DNA of 48,296 bases from NCBI GenBank assembly GCA_036381235.1, contig DASVDE010000006.1, forward strand, positions 1 through 48,296, in the 5' to 3' direction. A model generated the notes under the pieces. It was not told the origin of the DNA, made no database searches, and saw only the letters and a program-made list of their open reading frames with translations. The translations under genes and the position numbers were made by a program. Shown in pieces: positions 39,505-48,296 of this stretch. Every line of letters starts with the position of its first letter. Position 1 is the stretch's first letter. This DNA is from DASVDE01 sp036381235. GTDB lineage: Bacteria; Actinomycetota; Thermoleophilia; Solirubrobacterales; 70-9.

Positions 39505-40812
39505 ATGGCGGAGCGTGGACAGGCAGGCGTCGTGGCCAACCCGATCGAGGGGTCGGCGGTATACCCCCTCGGCAGTCGAGTCAATGAGCGTGGCCACCTG
39601 GAAGTGGGAGGCTGCGACGTGGTCGAGGTGGCCGCCGAGCACGGCACGCCCGCCTACATCTACGCCGAGGACGACATGCGCGCCCGTGCCCGTGCCTACC
39701 GCGAGGCCTTCGAGCGCCGCGGCGCCGACTGCGAGGTCCTGTTCGCCAGCAAGTCTTTTCCATGCACCGCCGCCTATCGACTGTTCGCCGAGGAGGGCCT
39801 CTCGGTCGATGTCGCCTCCGGCGGTGAGCTGCACATGGCACTGCGCGCCGGCTTCGATCCCTCGCGCATTCACATGCACGGCAACAACAAGACCGACGAG
39901 GAGATCCTCTTCGCGGCCCGCGCGGGGGTTGCTCACCTGATCCTCGACTCCTTCGACGAGGTCGATCGCTGTGAGCGGTTGCTGGATGAGCGCCAGGACG
40001 TGTTGATCCGCGTCACGCCCGGGATCAAGCCCTCCACCCATGACTACGTGCAGACGGGTCAGCTCGACTCGAAGTTCGGCTTCGGACTAGCGGACGGTCT
40101 CGCCGAGCGGGCGATCGAGCGGGTGCTCGCCTCCGATGTCCTCAACCTGGTCGGCCTGCACGCTCACATCGGCTCGCAGATCTTCGAGCTGGAGCCCTAC
40201 ACACTGGCGATTCGCGCGATCGGCGAACTGGCCGGCGAGTGGTGCCGTGTGGTCAACGTCGGCGGCGGGCTGGGAATCGCCTACACGGCGGAGGACGAGC
40301 CTCCCTCGATCGATGCCTACGCCGATGTCAAGGTCCGTGGCGTTTCCGAGGTCTTCAGCGAAGGCGTGCGCATCCTGGTCGAGCCAGGACGCTCGCTGGT
40401 CGGCAACGCCGGTGTCACTGCCTACCGGGTCGGCACGGTGAAGGAGATCCCCGGCGTGCGCACCTACGTCGCAGTCGACGGCGGCATGTCGGACAACATG
40501 AGGCCGATGCTCTACGGATCGCGCTATGAGGCATTGATCGCCGATCGCGCCGCCACCCCGCCCGACACCCTGGCGACGATCGCCGGCATGCACTGTGAGT
40601 CCGGCGACATCCTCGTCCGCGACACGATGCTTACCTCGCCCGCGGTCGGCGACGTGCTGGTCACCGCCGCGACCGGGGCCTACGGCTACGCGATGGCGAG
40701 CAACTACAACGGCGTTACGCGCCCCCCGGTTGTCTTCTGTCGCGACGGTGAGGCCCGTGTCGTCGTGCGCCGCGAGACCTACGAGGACCTCACCGCTCGC
40801 GATGAGGCATGA
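39505..40812 (+). CDS. lysA: LysA, diaminopimelate decarboxylase
   Basis: This PLP enzyme converts meso-diaminopimelate to lysine. The 435-residue chain has the PLP lysine K83 in LFASKSFPC, HGNNKTDEE, LVGLHAHIGSQIF, VVNVGGGLGIAY, the EPGRSLVGNAGV phosphate-binding block and the dimer-interface active-site motif CESGDILVRD. The ATG at 39505 was chosen over upstream codons because of the CACAAT box and the family start. It opens the aspartate-family block lysA-hom-thrC-thrB. Confidence 0.96.
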   Translation: MAERGQAGVVANPIEGSAVYPLGSRVNERGHLEVGGCDVVEVAAEHGTPAYIYAEDDMRARARAYREAFERRGADCEVLFASKSFPCTAAYRLFAEEGLSVDVASGGELHMALRAGFDPSRIHMHGNNKTDEEILFAARAGVAHLILDSFDEVDRCERLLDERQDVLIRVTPGIKPSTHDYVQTGQLDSKFGFGLADGLAERAIERVLASDVLNLVGLHAHIGSQIFELEPYTLAIRAIGELAGEWCRVVNVGGGLGIAYTAEDEPPSIDAYADVKVRGVSEVFSEGVRILVEPGRSLVGNAGVTAYRVGTVKEIPGVRTYVAVDGGMSDNMRPMLYGSRYEALIADRAATPPDTLATIAGMHCESGDILVRDTMLTSPAVGDVLVTAATGAYGYAMASNYNGVTRPPVVFCRDGEARVVVRRETYEDLTARDEA

Positions 40813-40871
40813 GCGGGGAGCGAGATCGCCGGTGATGTTGAGCGCGAACGAGCGAATGGCGAAGTGGTGTG

Positions 40872-42095
40872 ATGTCTAGTCCTGTCCGCATCGGGCTGCT
40901 GGGGCGCGGCACGGTCGGTGGCGCCTTCGCCGAGCTGCTCGCCGAGCGGGCCGGCGCCGTCAAGGCGGCGACTGGGCGGCGGCTGGAGGTTTCCGGGGTC
41001 CTGACCCGCTCCGAAGGTGACTTCGGCGCGATCCTCGACGGCTGCGACATCGTGGTCGAGCTGATGGGGGGGACCGACCCCGCCCGCGAGTTCGTGCTCG
41101 ACGCGCTGCGCGCCGGCCGCCCGGTGGTCACCGCCAACAAGCAGCTGCTCGCCCAGCACGGCGACGAGCTGTTTGCGGTAGCGCGCGAGGCGGGGGTGCA
41201 GCTGCGCTTCGAGGCCGCGGTGGCCGGGGTGATCCCGATCGTGCGGGCGATTCAGGAGAGCTTCGGCGTCACCGAGGTCGACAAGGTGTTCGGGATAGTC
41301 AACGGCACCACCAACTTCATCCTCAGCGAGATGGCCGCCACCGGCGCCGCATACGAGGAGGTTCTGGCCCGAGCCAAGGATCTGGGCTATGCCGAAGCCG
41401 ACCCGACCGACGATGTCAACGGCGCCGACGCCGCGGCGAAGATGGCGATCCTCGCCAGGCTCGCCTTCCACACGCCGGTCACCCTCTCCGAGGTCGCCTA
41501 CGAGGGGATCGAGACGATTCAGCCCGACGATCTCGCCTACGCCAAGGAGCTGGGACTCTCGCTGAAGCTACTGGGCGTCGCCGAGCGTCGCGAGGGTGGC
41601 ATCAGCGTCCGTGTCTTTCCCTGCTTCCTCTACAGCGGCCATCCGCTCGCACCGGTCGAGGGTCCCTTCAATGCGGTGATGGTCGAGGCGCCGGAGATCA
41701 CCGAGGTGACGATGTCCGGCCCTGGTGCGGGCGGGCTGCAAACCGCCTCGGCGGTGCTCGGCGACGTCGTCTCGATCCTCGCCGGCGAGGCTCCCGTGCA
41801 TCAGACGCGCGAGGAGCTGCCGATCGTCGCCGACCTGACGTCTTCCTTCTACCTGCACCTGGAGGTCGCGGACCGGCCGGGCGTGTTGGCGCAGATCGCC
41901 CAGGTGCTGGGGGACAACGAGATCTCCGTCAAGAGCGTCGTGCAGCGCGGCATCGGTGACGACGCTCGCCTGGTCATGGTGCTCCACGAGTGCCTGGAGT
42001 CGCGCTTTGCGGCAGCGGTCGAGGCGATCGCCGCGCTCGAGTTCATGCGCGCCGCACCGCGCTCGATCAGGGTGATCGAAGAAGAGTTCGTCTGA
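40872..42095 (+). CDS. hom: Hom, homoserine dehydrogenase with ACT domain
   Basis: It reduces aspartate semialdehyde to homoserine. The 407-residue chain has the nucleotide motif IGLLGRGTVGGAFAELL near its start, VVTANKQLLAQHG, the FEAAVAGVIPIVRAI and GIVNGTTNFILSEM substrate blocks, and GYAEADPTDDVNGADAAAK. The C-terminal ACT domain (YLHLEVADRPGVLAQIAQVLGDNEISVKSVVQRG) suggests threonine feedback. GTG 40869 is an alternative start. Its stop overlaps the thrC start in TGATG. Confidence 0.96.
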   Translation: MSSPVRIGLLGRGTVGGAFAELLAERAGAVKAATGRRLEVSGVLTRSEGDFGAILDGCDIVVELMGGTDPAREFVLDALRAGRPVVTANKQLLAQHGDELFAVAREAGVQLRFEAAVAGVIPIVRAIQESFGVTEVDKVFGIVNGTTNFILSEMAATGAAYEEVLARAKDLGYAEADPTDDVNGADAAAKMAILARLAFHTPVTLSEVAYEGIETIQPDDLAYAKELGLSLKLLGVAERREGGISVRVFPCFLYSGHPLAPVEGPFNAVMVEAPEITEVTMSGPGAGGLQTASAVLGDVVSILAGEAPVHQTREELPIVADLTSSFYLHLEVADRPGVLAQIAQVLGDNEISVKSVVQRGIGDDARLVMVLHECLESRFAAAVEAIAALEFMRAAPRSIRVIEEEFV

Positions 42096-43129
42096 TGGCG
42101 GAGGGGTTAATCGCGCGCTACCGGGACCGGCTTCCGCTCGAGCCGGGCGACCCGGTCGTCACCTTGAACGAGGGGTCCACCCCTCTGATCGAAGCCCCGC
42201 GGCTTTCGGAGCGGATCGGCGCCCGTGCCTACCTGAAGTTCGAGGGCGCCAATCCGACCGGGTCCTTCAAGGACCGAGGGATGACCGTCGCGGTGTCGCG
42301 CGCAAAGGGACGTGGGGCGGAGGCGGTGATCTGCGCCTCGACCGGCAACACGGCCGCCAGCGCCGCCGCCTATGCGGCGCGGGCGGGAATGCGCGGGGCG
42401 GTGATCGTGCCGGAGGGCAAGATCGCGATCGGCAAGCTCGCGCAGGCGCTGATGCACGGCGCGCGCGTGGTCGCCCTGCGCGGGAACTTCGACGATGCGC
42501 TGACGATCGTCCGGGAGCTTGCCGACAAGCACCCGATCGAGCTGGTCAACTCGGTCAACCCGTATCGGATCGAGGGACAGAAGACGGCCGCCTTCGAGGT
42601 CGTCGAAGAGCTCGGCGGCCCCCCGGGGGCGCTGGCGATCCCGGTGGGCAACGCCGGCAACGTGACCGCCTACTGGCGGGGCTTCCAGGAGCTGGACACC
42701 GCCCCGGTGCTCTACGGGTTCCAGGCGGAGGGCGCCGCGCCGCTGGTGAACGGCGCCCCGGTCGCAAATCCGGAGACGGTCGCATCGGCGATCAGGATCG
42801 GCAATCCGGCCCGCTGGGAGGAGGCGATGGACGCCTTCACCGGCTCGCGGGGAAGGGTCGCCGCCGTCTCCGATGAGCAGATCCTCGACGCCTACCGTTG
42901 GCTCGCCGCCGGTGAGGGTGTGTTTTGCGAGCCCGCATCGGCGGCCTCCGTCGCCGGCCTGCTCGCCCACGGGCTGCCGGTCGCAGAGGGCTCGGCGCCA
43001 CCGGAGTCGGTCGTCTGCGTCCTCACCGGCCACGGCCTCAAGGATCCCGACACCGCGCTCGGCAAAGCCCCCGCGGTGATCAACTGCGAAAACGATCTCT
43101 CCGACGTCGAGCGCGCCGTCTTCGACTGA
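42095..43129 (+). CDS. thrC: ThrC, threonine synthase
   Basis: This PLP enzyme makes threonine from O-phosphohomoserine. The 344-residue length fits the short actinobacterial/Bacillus type. PLP lysine K59 is in GANPTGSFKDRGM; the asparagine loop ICASTGNTAASAAAYAARAG and the phosphate-binding VGNAGNVTAYWRGF are present. The start overlaps the hom stop, so the genes are translationally coupled. thrB follows after 30 bp with its own -10 box. Confidence 0.96.
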   Translation: MAEGLIARYRDRLPLEPGDPVVTLNEGSTPLIEAPRLSERIGARAYLKFEGANPTGSFKDRGMTVAVSRAKGRGAEAVICASTGNTAASAAAYAARAGMRGAVIVPEGKIAIGKLAQALMHGARVVALRGNFDDALTIVRELADKHPIELVNSVNPYRIEGQKTAAFEVVEELGGPPGALAIPVGNAGNVTAYWRGFQELDTAPVLYGFQAEGAAPLVNGAPVANPETVASAIRIGNPARWEEAMDAFTGSRGRVAAVSDEQILDAYRWLAAGEGVFCEPASAASVAGLLAHGLPVAEGSAPPESVVCVLTGHGLKDPDTALGKAPAVINCENDLSDVERAVFD

Positions 43130-43146
43130 GGCCGCAGCGCCACGGA

Positions 43147-43152
43147 TAGGCT
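43147..43152 (+). promoter_or_regulatory. Minus-10 TAGGCT for thrB (leaderless)
   Basis: It ends seven bases before GTG 43160 and gives thrB a promoter separate from hom-thrC. Confidence 0.5.
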
Positions 43153-43159
43153 GCGTTCG

Positions 43160-44041
43160 GTGACAAGCCGGCGTCGACTAGTCCGCGTTCCCGCCTCCTC
43201 GGCCAACCTCGGGCCGGGCTATGACGTGATGGCCGCGGCCGTGTCCCTGCACCTCGAGCTGGAGGTTGAGGAGACGGGAGAGTTCTCTCTTGACCCCGGC
43301 GGCCTCGACGTCTCGAGCGGGCGCGACAACCTCGTCGTGCGGGCCTTCGAGGCGCTGCATCCCGCTGACGGCATCGCCTTTCGCCTGCGCAGCGAGATCC
43401 CTTTGGCCCGCGGCCTCGGCTCCAGCGCAGCGGCGATCGTCGCCGGCCTGTTCGCCGCCGATCACCTCTTCGAGCTTGCGCTCTCCAGGGAGGAGGTGTT
43501 GGTGCGGGCGACCGAGCTGGAGGGACATCCAGACAACGTCGCCGCCGCGATCTACGGCGGGTTCGTGATCTGCGGCGCGGGGGAGGGGGGTGCGCCGAGC
43601 GCTGTTCGCTTCGATCCACCGGGCGGCCTGGAGGGCATCGCGGTCATTCCCTCGGAGGAGGTCTCGACCCGGCGCGCCCGAGAGGCGATCCCGGCGGAAA
43701 TTCCCCTCGCCGACGCAGTCGCCAATGTCTCTGCCGCATCGTCGTTGGTGCTCGGGCTGCAGACGGCGGACCTCGACCTCGTCGCTCGTGGCCTTGACGA
43801 CCGCATCCACCAGCCCCGGCGTCGCAACCTCTATCCCCATTCCATGGATCTGGTCGACTCCGCCCGCGAGCTGGGGGCCCTGGGCGCGACGATCTCCGGC
43901 GCCGGCCCCACCGTTCTCGTCTGGACCACCTGGCAGGACGCCGGCAAGGTCACCATCGAGCTGGAGTCCCGCTGCGAAGGCTGGGCCGAGGTCCGCCGCC
44001 TTCCCTTCGTCCCCCAGGGCGCCGACGTCCCCGAGCTTTGA
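43160..44041 (+). CDS. thrB: ThrB, homoserine kinase (GHMP family)
   Basis: It phosphorylates homoserine for threonine synthase. The 293-residue GHMP kinase has the N-terminal VRVPASSANLGPGYDVMAAA, the ATP-binding loop IPLARGLGSSAAAIVAGLFA, and the C-terminal GALGATISGAGPTVLVW. The ELEGHPDNVAAAIYGGFV motif is typical. The start is GTG 43160. Confidence 0.95.
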   Translation: MTSRRRLVRVPASSANLGPGYDVMAAAVSLHLELEVEETGEFSLDPGGLDVSSGRDNLVVRAFEALHPADGIAFRLRSEIPLARGLGSSAAAIVAGLFAADHLFELALSREEVLVRATELEGHPDNVAAAIYGGFVICGAGEGGAPSAVRFDPPGGLEGIAVIPSEEVSTRRAREAIPAEIPLADAVANVSAASSLVLGLQTADLDLVARGLDDRIHQPRRRNLYPHSMDLVDSARELGALGATISGAGPTVLVWTTWQDAGKVTIELESRCEGWAEVRRLPFVPQGADVPEL

Positions 44042-44066
44042 GGGTTTCCAAGGCGCCCGAGCGCGT

Positions 44067-44072
44067 TACGAT
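44067..44072 (+). promoter_or_regulatory. Minus-10 TACGAT for the TolB-like gene (leaderless)
   Basis: It ends six bases before GTG 44079, within a GAGCG...CGCTC inverted repeat. Confidence 0.4.
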
Positions 44073-44078
44073 CGCTCT

Positions 44079-45101
44079 GTGACGGGCAGGGCGAGATGGG
44101 CATTGTCGCTCGCGATAGCGGGGTTGCTCGTGTCGGCGCCGGCGGCGCAGGCGACGCTCTCTTTTGTCCGCAACGCGTTGAGACCGGTCGTCTGGGTGGC
44201 GAACGACAACGGCTCGAAAGTGAGGCGCCTGGCGGCCGGCACCGAGCCGCAGGTCTCGCCGGACGGGAGGACGATCGCCTTCCTGCGCATGGGTAGAGGG
44301 TTTCGGCCGGACATGATGGTGGCGCCCGCCGACGGCAGCTCGCCACCGCGGCGGCTCTTCGCCGGCTGGCGCGTGCCCTTCTCCTTCGCCTGGTCTCCCG
44401 ACTCGGCGACGATCGCCGCGGTGCGCGGGCCAGAGATCGGCAGGCAGCGGCTGGTCCTGATCGACGTCGCCGGCGGCGCCCAGCGCACGGTGGCGCGCGG
44501 CTTCGTCAACGGCCTCAGCTTCTCCCCGGATGGCACCCGGCTCGTCTACTCGCTGGCAGCGAAAGACAACTTTCCGCCGCGCAGCGACCTCTACGTCACC
44601 GGGGTCGGGGGAGGGCCGAGAACGCGGATCACCAGGGACCATCGCTCCCTCAGCCCGCTCTGGGGGCCGGACACGATCGTTTTCGCCAAGCAGCTCGGCG
44701 CCGGACAGCGGCGCTACGGTCCGAAGAACGAGCTCTTCCTGATCCAGCCGGACGGGAGGGGAGCGCGTCGCCTCACCCATACGAGAGTGGATCCCCTGCT
44801 GCAGGGGCTGACTCCAACGGACTGGTCGGCCGATGGAAGCCGATTGCTGGCCGAGTTCGGCGGCCAGGACACCAGCTACGCCGTTGCCCTCAACCCCAGA
44901 ACCGGCGCCCAGCGGCCGTTGACGCGAAACTTCGAGACGGGCTTCACCGGCGCAGCCCTCTCTGCCGACGGGCAGTTCATCCTCGGCGCCACCGGCGGCT
45001 TCGAGCCCGGCCCGGGCCACAACGTGGTCAGCGTCCCGTACAGCGGCGGCCGTGGGAGAGTCCTCGCCCGCAACGCCTTCGAACCCGATTGGAGCAGATG
45101 A
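44079..45101 (+). CDS. Exported TolB-like beta-propeller protein (PD40 repeats)
   Basis: This 340-residue protein has a signal peptide (WALSLAIAGLLVSAPAAQA, cleavage after AQA near residue 25). Five to six PD40/WD40-like blades follow: PQVSPDGRTIAFLRMG, FAWSPDSATIAAVRG, LSFSPDGTRLVYSLA, TDWSADGSRLLAEFG, AALSADGQFILGATGG. It resembles the propeller half of TolB without the N-terminal TolB domain; in Gram-positives such proteins are surface or periplasm-like binding modules. It is coupled by ATGA to the cupin gene. Confidence 0.85.
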   Translation: MTGRARWALSLAIAGLLVSAPAAQATLSFVRNALRPVVWVANDNGSKVRRLAAGTEPQVSPDGRTIAFLRMGRGFRPDMMVAPADGSSPPRRLFAGWRVPFSFAWSPDSATIAAVRGPEIGRQRLVLIDVAGGAQRTVARGFVNGLSFSPDGTRLVYSLAAKDNFPPRSDLYVTGVGGGPRTRITRDHRSLSPLWGPDTIVFAKQLGAGQRRYGPKNELFLIQPDGRGARRLTHTRVDPLLQGLTPTDWSADGSRLLAEFGGQDTSYAVALNPRTGAQRPLTRNFETGFTGAALSADGQFILGATGGFEPGPGHNVVSVPYSGGRGRVLARNAFEPDWSR

Positions 45102-45472
45102 TGGCGGGATACGAGATCAAGCACCGCGACGAGTTCGAGTCGATGGAGGGCTCTGGAGGCGCGACCTGGCAGCTGGCACGCAAGGCGCTTGGAACTTCAT
45201 CCTTCGGCTTCAACCTGGTGGAGATCGCGCCGGGTGGGCAGATACCCGAGCATGACGAGTCACAGAGCGGCCAGGATGAGGTCTACATCGTTCTCGAAGG
45301 CGAGGCGGTCCTGAGGATCGCCGGCGAGGACCATCCGGCGCCGGCTGGCACCTTCGCCACGATGGAGCCGGCGGTGAGTCGCACGATCCTCAACCGCTCC
45401 GAGGCGCCGGTCACGGCGCTTCTGATCGGGGTGGACCCGAGCGGCGGCTACGAGCCGATGTCCTGGGCCTAG
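45098..45472 (+). CDS. Cupin-domain protein
   Basis: This 124-residue single-domain cupin has motif 1 PGGQIPEHDESQSGQDEVYIVLEGEAVL (metal ligands probably H, E and neighbours) and a weak motif 2 around PAPAGTFATMEPAVSRTIL, where the usual His is not obvious. The start is ATG 45098 or 45101; the first overlaps the TolB-like stop (ATGA) and follows GGAG. The function, whether enzyme, sugar binding or sensor, cannot be told. Confidence 0.8.
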   Translation: MMAGYEIKHRDEFESMEGSGGATWQLARKALGTSSFGFNLVEIAPGGQIPEHDESQSGQDEVYIVLEGEAVLRIAGEDHPAPAGTFATMEPAVSRTILNRSEAPVTALLIGVDPSGGYEPMSWA

Positions 45473-45492
45473 TCGCGGGTCTTACAGCGCCC

Positions 45493-45498
45493 TATAAT
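45493..45498 (+). promoter_or_regulatory. Consensus -10 TATAAT of gltB
   Basis: This is a perfect -10 box with no good -35 box at 17 bp. The leader would be about 57 nt, with GGGAGG (45551-45556) before ATG 45562. Confidence 0.55.
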
Positions 45499-45561
45499 GC
45501 GGCGACTCGTCAACCCCGTCGCGCGCCCGCTCGAAGAAGGCGTGGAAACCGGGAGGTTTAG

Positions 45562-48296
45562 ATGTCGCAGCACCAGTCACGTACTGGGGAGAGCGCGCAG
45601 CGCTACTCGCCTGAGCTTCCGTACCGGCCGCTCGTCTCACCGCCGAGCGTCGAGGACAAGGACGCTTGCGCGATCTACGCCTCGGTGCGCAAGGACGCGA
45701 CTCCCAACCATGCGCCGATCGCGCTCGCGATCCCGGCCCTACAGAAGATGCTCCACCGAGCAGGCAACGTCGATGGAGAGGGCGACGGGTGCGGGCTGCT
45801 GCTCGATCTGCCGCGGGTGATCTGGGCCGAGGAGGTGCGTGCCGGGGGACACGATCCCTCGCTGACGCTCGATGACGCCTTTGCCGTCGCCCACGTCTTC
45901 GTCGATCGCTCCAAGGACTTGGGCAAGGTGCAGCACGACGCTCGCGAGCTGCTCGGCCAGGGAGGGTTTCGCATCCTCGCCGAGCGGATCGGCGTCGTCG
46001 ACTCGACTGCGCTCGGGCCGACCGCCCGCGAGGAAGAGCCCCACTTCTGGCAGGTGGCCGGCCTCGTCGCCGACCCGGCCAACCGCGACCGCGTCCTCTT
46101 CGACCTGCTGATCGAGCTGGAGCAGAAGCTCGACGTCCACGTCCCCTCCTTCTCGGCCACCACCTGCGTCTACAAGGTGATGGGCGCCCCCAAGACCCTC
46201 GGCGAGTACTACCCCGACCTGCACGACGAGCGATTCGAGACGATCGGCTGCTTCGGCCACAACCGCTACTCGACCAACACCTGGCCCTCCTTCAAGCGGG
46301 TTCAGCCTTTCTCGGTGCTGGGCCACAACGGTGAGATCAACACGATCGAGCAGCTGCGCCAGGAGGCGCGGATGCTCGGCGTCCCGATTCAGCCCGGCTC
46401 CTCGGACTCCCAGGACCTCAACCGCACGATCGACACCCTGGTCAGCCGCGACGGGCTCAGCCTTGCCGAGGCGATGGAGATGGTGGTGCCGCCGATCTTC
46501 GAGGAGATCCGTTCGCTGCCCTCGGACCTCCACTCCTTCTACATGTACTTGCACCAGGCGATGGGGCCGTTCGCCCAAGGCCCTGTGGCGCTGATCGCCC
46601 GCCACGCCGATGAGTGCGTGTTCTCCGCCGATGCCCTGGGCCTACGCCCGCTCTGGCAGGTCGAGACCGGCGAGGATTTCGTCTTCAGCTCCGAGCCGGG
46701 CGTCGTTTCGGTCTCCGCGATGACCGCCGAGCCGAAGCCGCTCGCTCCAGGTGAGAAGGCCCTGGTCCTGATCGACCGCGAGCGCAAGCGCTCGACCCTG
46801 CGCCCCCACGACGAGATGCTGAGGCTCGTTCGCGACCGCTGGTTGACGCGGACCGGCGCCGAGGCGCCAGGCCCCTATGAGCGTGCCCTGGACACGGGTG
46901 GCCCGCTGGAGGGCGAGGACGTCCCCGGCTACTCCGACGCGGGACCCGAGGAGCCGGTCAAGGTCGCCGACCGCATCCTCGCCGGCTTCGGCTGGCAGCG
47001 CGACGACGTCAAACTGGTCCAGCAGATGGCCTCCAACGGGGCCGAGCCGGTCGGCTCGCTCGGCTACGACGGGCCGCTGGCGGCGCTCTCGCCCGAGCGC
47101 CAGAACCTCGCCGACTACTTCAAGGAGACGGTCGCGGTCGTCACCAACCCGGCGATCGACCGCGAGCGCGAGGTGGAGCACTTCTCGACCCGCTCGGTGC
47201 TCGGCCGCCGGCCCCCGGTCGACGACGCCGGCCGGGACACCGGCACGGTCGAGATCGCCTTCCCGGTGATCCTCGGCGGCCACCACGGGATGGCGCCGCT
47301 CTCCGACAAGACCTACCGCCGAATCGCCCGCGAGCACCAGACCTACCTGCTCGAGGACCTCTGGGAGGAGTTCCGCGGCCGCGCCGCCGCGGTCGACATC
47401 TCGCTGCTCGAGTCGGAGACGACCCAGGGCGCGATCGAGCGGATCAAGCAGGAGGCCGTGAAGAAGGTCCGCGACGGCGCCGAGCTGCTCGTCCTCACCG
47501 ACCGCACCGTCCATGACGCCGAGCGCCGCTACCTCGACCCGCACCTGGCGACCTCGGCGGTCGACCAGGCGCTGAAGCAGTTCAAGGTCGAGCCCGGCGA
47601 GGAGAACCTGCGCCGCCGCTGCGGCCTGGTCCTGCGCTCGGCGGCGATTCGCAACGTCCACGACACGATGCTCGCCCTCGGGCTGGGCGCCAACGGCGTC
47701 TGCCCCTACACGATGGTCGAGGTGATCTGCGTCGAGGACTACGAGACCGACGTCTCCAACCTCTGCGCGGCGCTGACCAAGGGGATCGAGAAAGTGATCT
47801 CGACGATCGGGATCCACGAGGTGCGCGGCTACGCCCGCCAGTTCTCCTCGATCGGGGTCAAGCCCGAGCTCGCCGAGATCTTCCAGACCGAGGCCTTCGC
47901 GGCCACCGAGTCGGGCGGCGTCGGCTTCGGCGACCTCGACGACGACAGCAACGAGCGGGCGCGGATCCTCGCCGGCGACGAGGAGGCCAAACCGGCGAAG
48001 ACGTTCCGCTTCTACCCCAAGGTCTACAAGGCCGCCATCGCAGCCGCGAACGGGACTGCGCCTTTCGAGGAGTTCTCCCAGAAGGTCCGTGAGCTCGAGG
48101 CGCAGAGTCCGATCTCGATGCGGCACATCATGGGCCTCCGCAAGGAGCCCGACCGCGGTCCGGTCGGCGCCTCGCAGGTGGACGTGTCCGTCGGTCATCA
48201 CGACTACCCGATCGTGATCAGCTCGATGAGCTTCGGGTCACAGTCCGAGCCGGCGTTCCGCGCCTATGCCGAGGCGGGCAAGGCGATCAACATCCT
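45562..48296 (+). CDS. gltB: GltB-type glutamate synthase large subunit (3' truncated by window)
   Basis: It transfers the glutamine amide to 2-oxoglutarate. The frame is open for 911 codons to the window end. A leader of 35 residues precedes C36 (DKDACAIYAS), which fits the propeptide and N-terminal nucleophile of the class II amidotransferase domain. GEGDGCGLLLDLP, CFGHNRYSTNTWPS and LGHNGEINT are the other amidotransferase motifs. The central domain runs to about residue 800 (LADYFKETVAVVTNPAIDRE; LGANGVCPYTMVE). The FMN domain begins near YPIVISSMSFGSQSEPAF. The TGDGAG motif is altered to GEGDGCG and the region after the Cys is unlike standard GltB, so a diverged subfamily is likely. Confidence 0.9.
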   Translation, partial: MSQHQSRTGESAQRYSPELPYRPLVSPPSVEDKDACAIYASVRKDATPNHAPIALAIPALQKMLHRAGNVDGEGDGCGLLLDLPRVIWAEEVRAGGHDPSLTLDDAFAVAHVFVDRSKDLGKVQHDARELLGQGGFRILAERIGVVDSTALGPTAREEEPHFWQVAGLVADPANRDRVLFDLLIELEQKLDVHVPSFSATTCVYKVMGAPKTLGEYYPDLHDERFETIGCFGHNRYSTNTWPSFKRVQPFSVLGHNGEINTIEQLRQEARMLGVPIQPGSSDSQDLNRTIDTLVSRDGLSLAEAMEMVVPPIFEEIRSLPSDLHSFYMYLHQAMGPFAQGPVALIARHADECVFSADALGLRPLWQVETGEDFVFSSEPGVVSVSAMTAEPKPLAPGEKALVLIDRERKRSTLRPHDEMLRLVRDRWLTRTGAEAPGPYERALDTGGPLEGEDVPGYSDAGPEEPVKVADRILAGFGWQRDDVKLVQQMASNGAEPVGSLGYDGPLAALSPERQNLADYFKETVAVVTNPAIDREREVEHFSTRSVLGRRPPVDDAGRDTGTVEIAFPVILGGHHGMAPLSDKTYRRIAREHQTYLLEDLWEEFRGRAAAVDISLLESETTQGAIERIKQEAVKKVRDGAELLVLTDRTVHDAERRYLDPHLATSAVDQALKQFKVEPGEENLRRRCGLVLRSAAIRNVHDTMLALGLGANGVCPYTMVEVICVEDYETDVSNLCAALTKGIEKVISTIGIHEVRGYARQFSSIGVKPELAEIFQTEAFAATESGGVGFGDLDDDSNERARILAGDEEAKPAKTFRFYPKVYKAAIAAANGTAPFEEFSQKVRELEAQSPISMRHIMGLRKEPDRGPVGASQVDVSVGHHDYPIVISSMSFGSQSEPAFRAYAEAGKAINI

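Noticed and set aside
44103..45020. Long open frames opposite the TolB-like, cysS, gltB and acyl-CoA dehydrogenase genes
   Set aside because: They are antisense shadows produced by high third-position GC; none shows domain motifs, a sensible start or family-like composition.

Overview
The window is a gene-dense, high-GC stretch (a typical line, 42841-42900, is 42/60 GC) with very short intergenic gaps, many ATGA, GTGA or TGATG gene overlaps, many GTG starts, F420-type and acyl-CoA metabolism genes, CarD, and a SigH-type sigma factor. I infer a deep-branching actinobacterium, most likely of the Thermoleophilia/Solirubrobacterales type. Taxonomy rests on gene content and order only.

Region 1 (1-12862) is an informational and isoprenoid supercluster: clpC (5' truncated), a degenerate aldo/keto reductase, disA, carD, ispD, a reverse-strand DUF389 membrane protein, a PHP phosphatase, ispF, an acyl-CoA ligase, a coiled-coil protein, cysS, rlmB and a sigH-like sigma factor. 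The backbone clpC-disA-ispD-ispF-cysS-rlmB-sigH is the order known from Bacillus subtilis, with carD inserted as in mycobacteria. Two genes here (ispD, cysS) carry in-frame palindromic insertions, and a nested inverted repeat fills the gap before the PHP gene.

Region 2 (12880-19788): a saccharopine-dehydrogenase-like oxidoreductase, a GNAT-like protein, tRNA-Thr(TGT), then an AT-richer islet with two unknown genes (a membrane-anchored winged-helix protein and a 3-helix membrane protein). After these come a SHOCT membrane protein and a two-gene operon for a VOC ring-cleaving dioxygenase and a maleylacetate-reductase-like enzyme.

Region 3 (19848-26279): a PlsC-GpsA fusion for phospholipid synthesis, an ECF sigma factor with a tiny membrane partner, DUF4383, a zinc-finger rhomboid protease, a BtuF-like binding protein without a signal peptide, a CNNM/CBS protein with a possible 15-codon leader peptide, and a small unknown gene.

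Region 4 (26283-37403) is lipid and acyl-CoA catabolism: 3-hydroxyacyl-CoA dehydrogenase, thiolase, a pair of acyl-CoA dehydrogenases that looks like an alpha2beta2 enzyme, an LLM flavin/F420 oxidoreductase, an MDR reductase, an MBL hydrolase in an operon with a cell-wall-binding-repeat protein, and a third acyl-CoA dehydrogenase. Similar TGACTGACCAGTCA-type palindromes precede three of these transcription units.

Region 5 (37478-48296): an M23 murein hydrolase, a low-complexity anchored protein, the aspartate-family pathway lysA-hom-thrC-thrB, a TolB-like propeller, a cupin, and the start of gltB (3' truncated).

A recurring signal across the window is a TAnnnT hexamer, often TAGGCT, lying 5-10 nt before a start codon that lacks a Shine-Dalgarno sequence. 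This suggests that leaderless transcription is the main mode here. No intergenic gap exceeds about 185 bp. I saw no CRISPR array, rRNA gene, insertion sequence or transposase.
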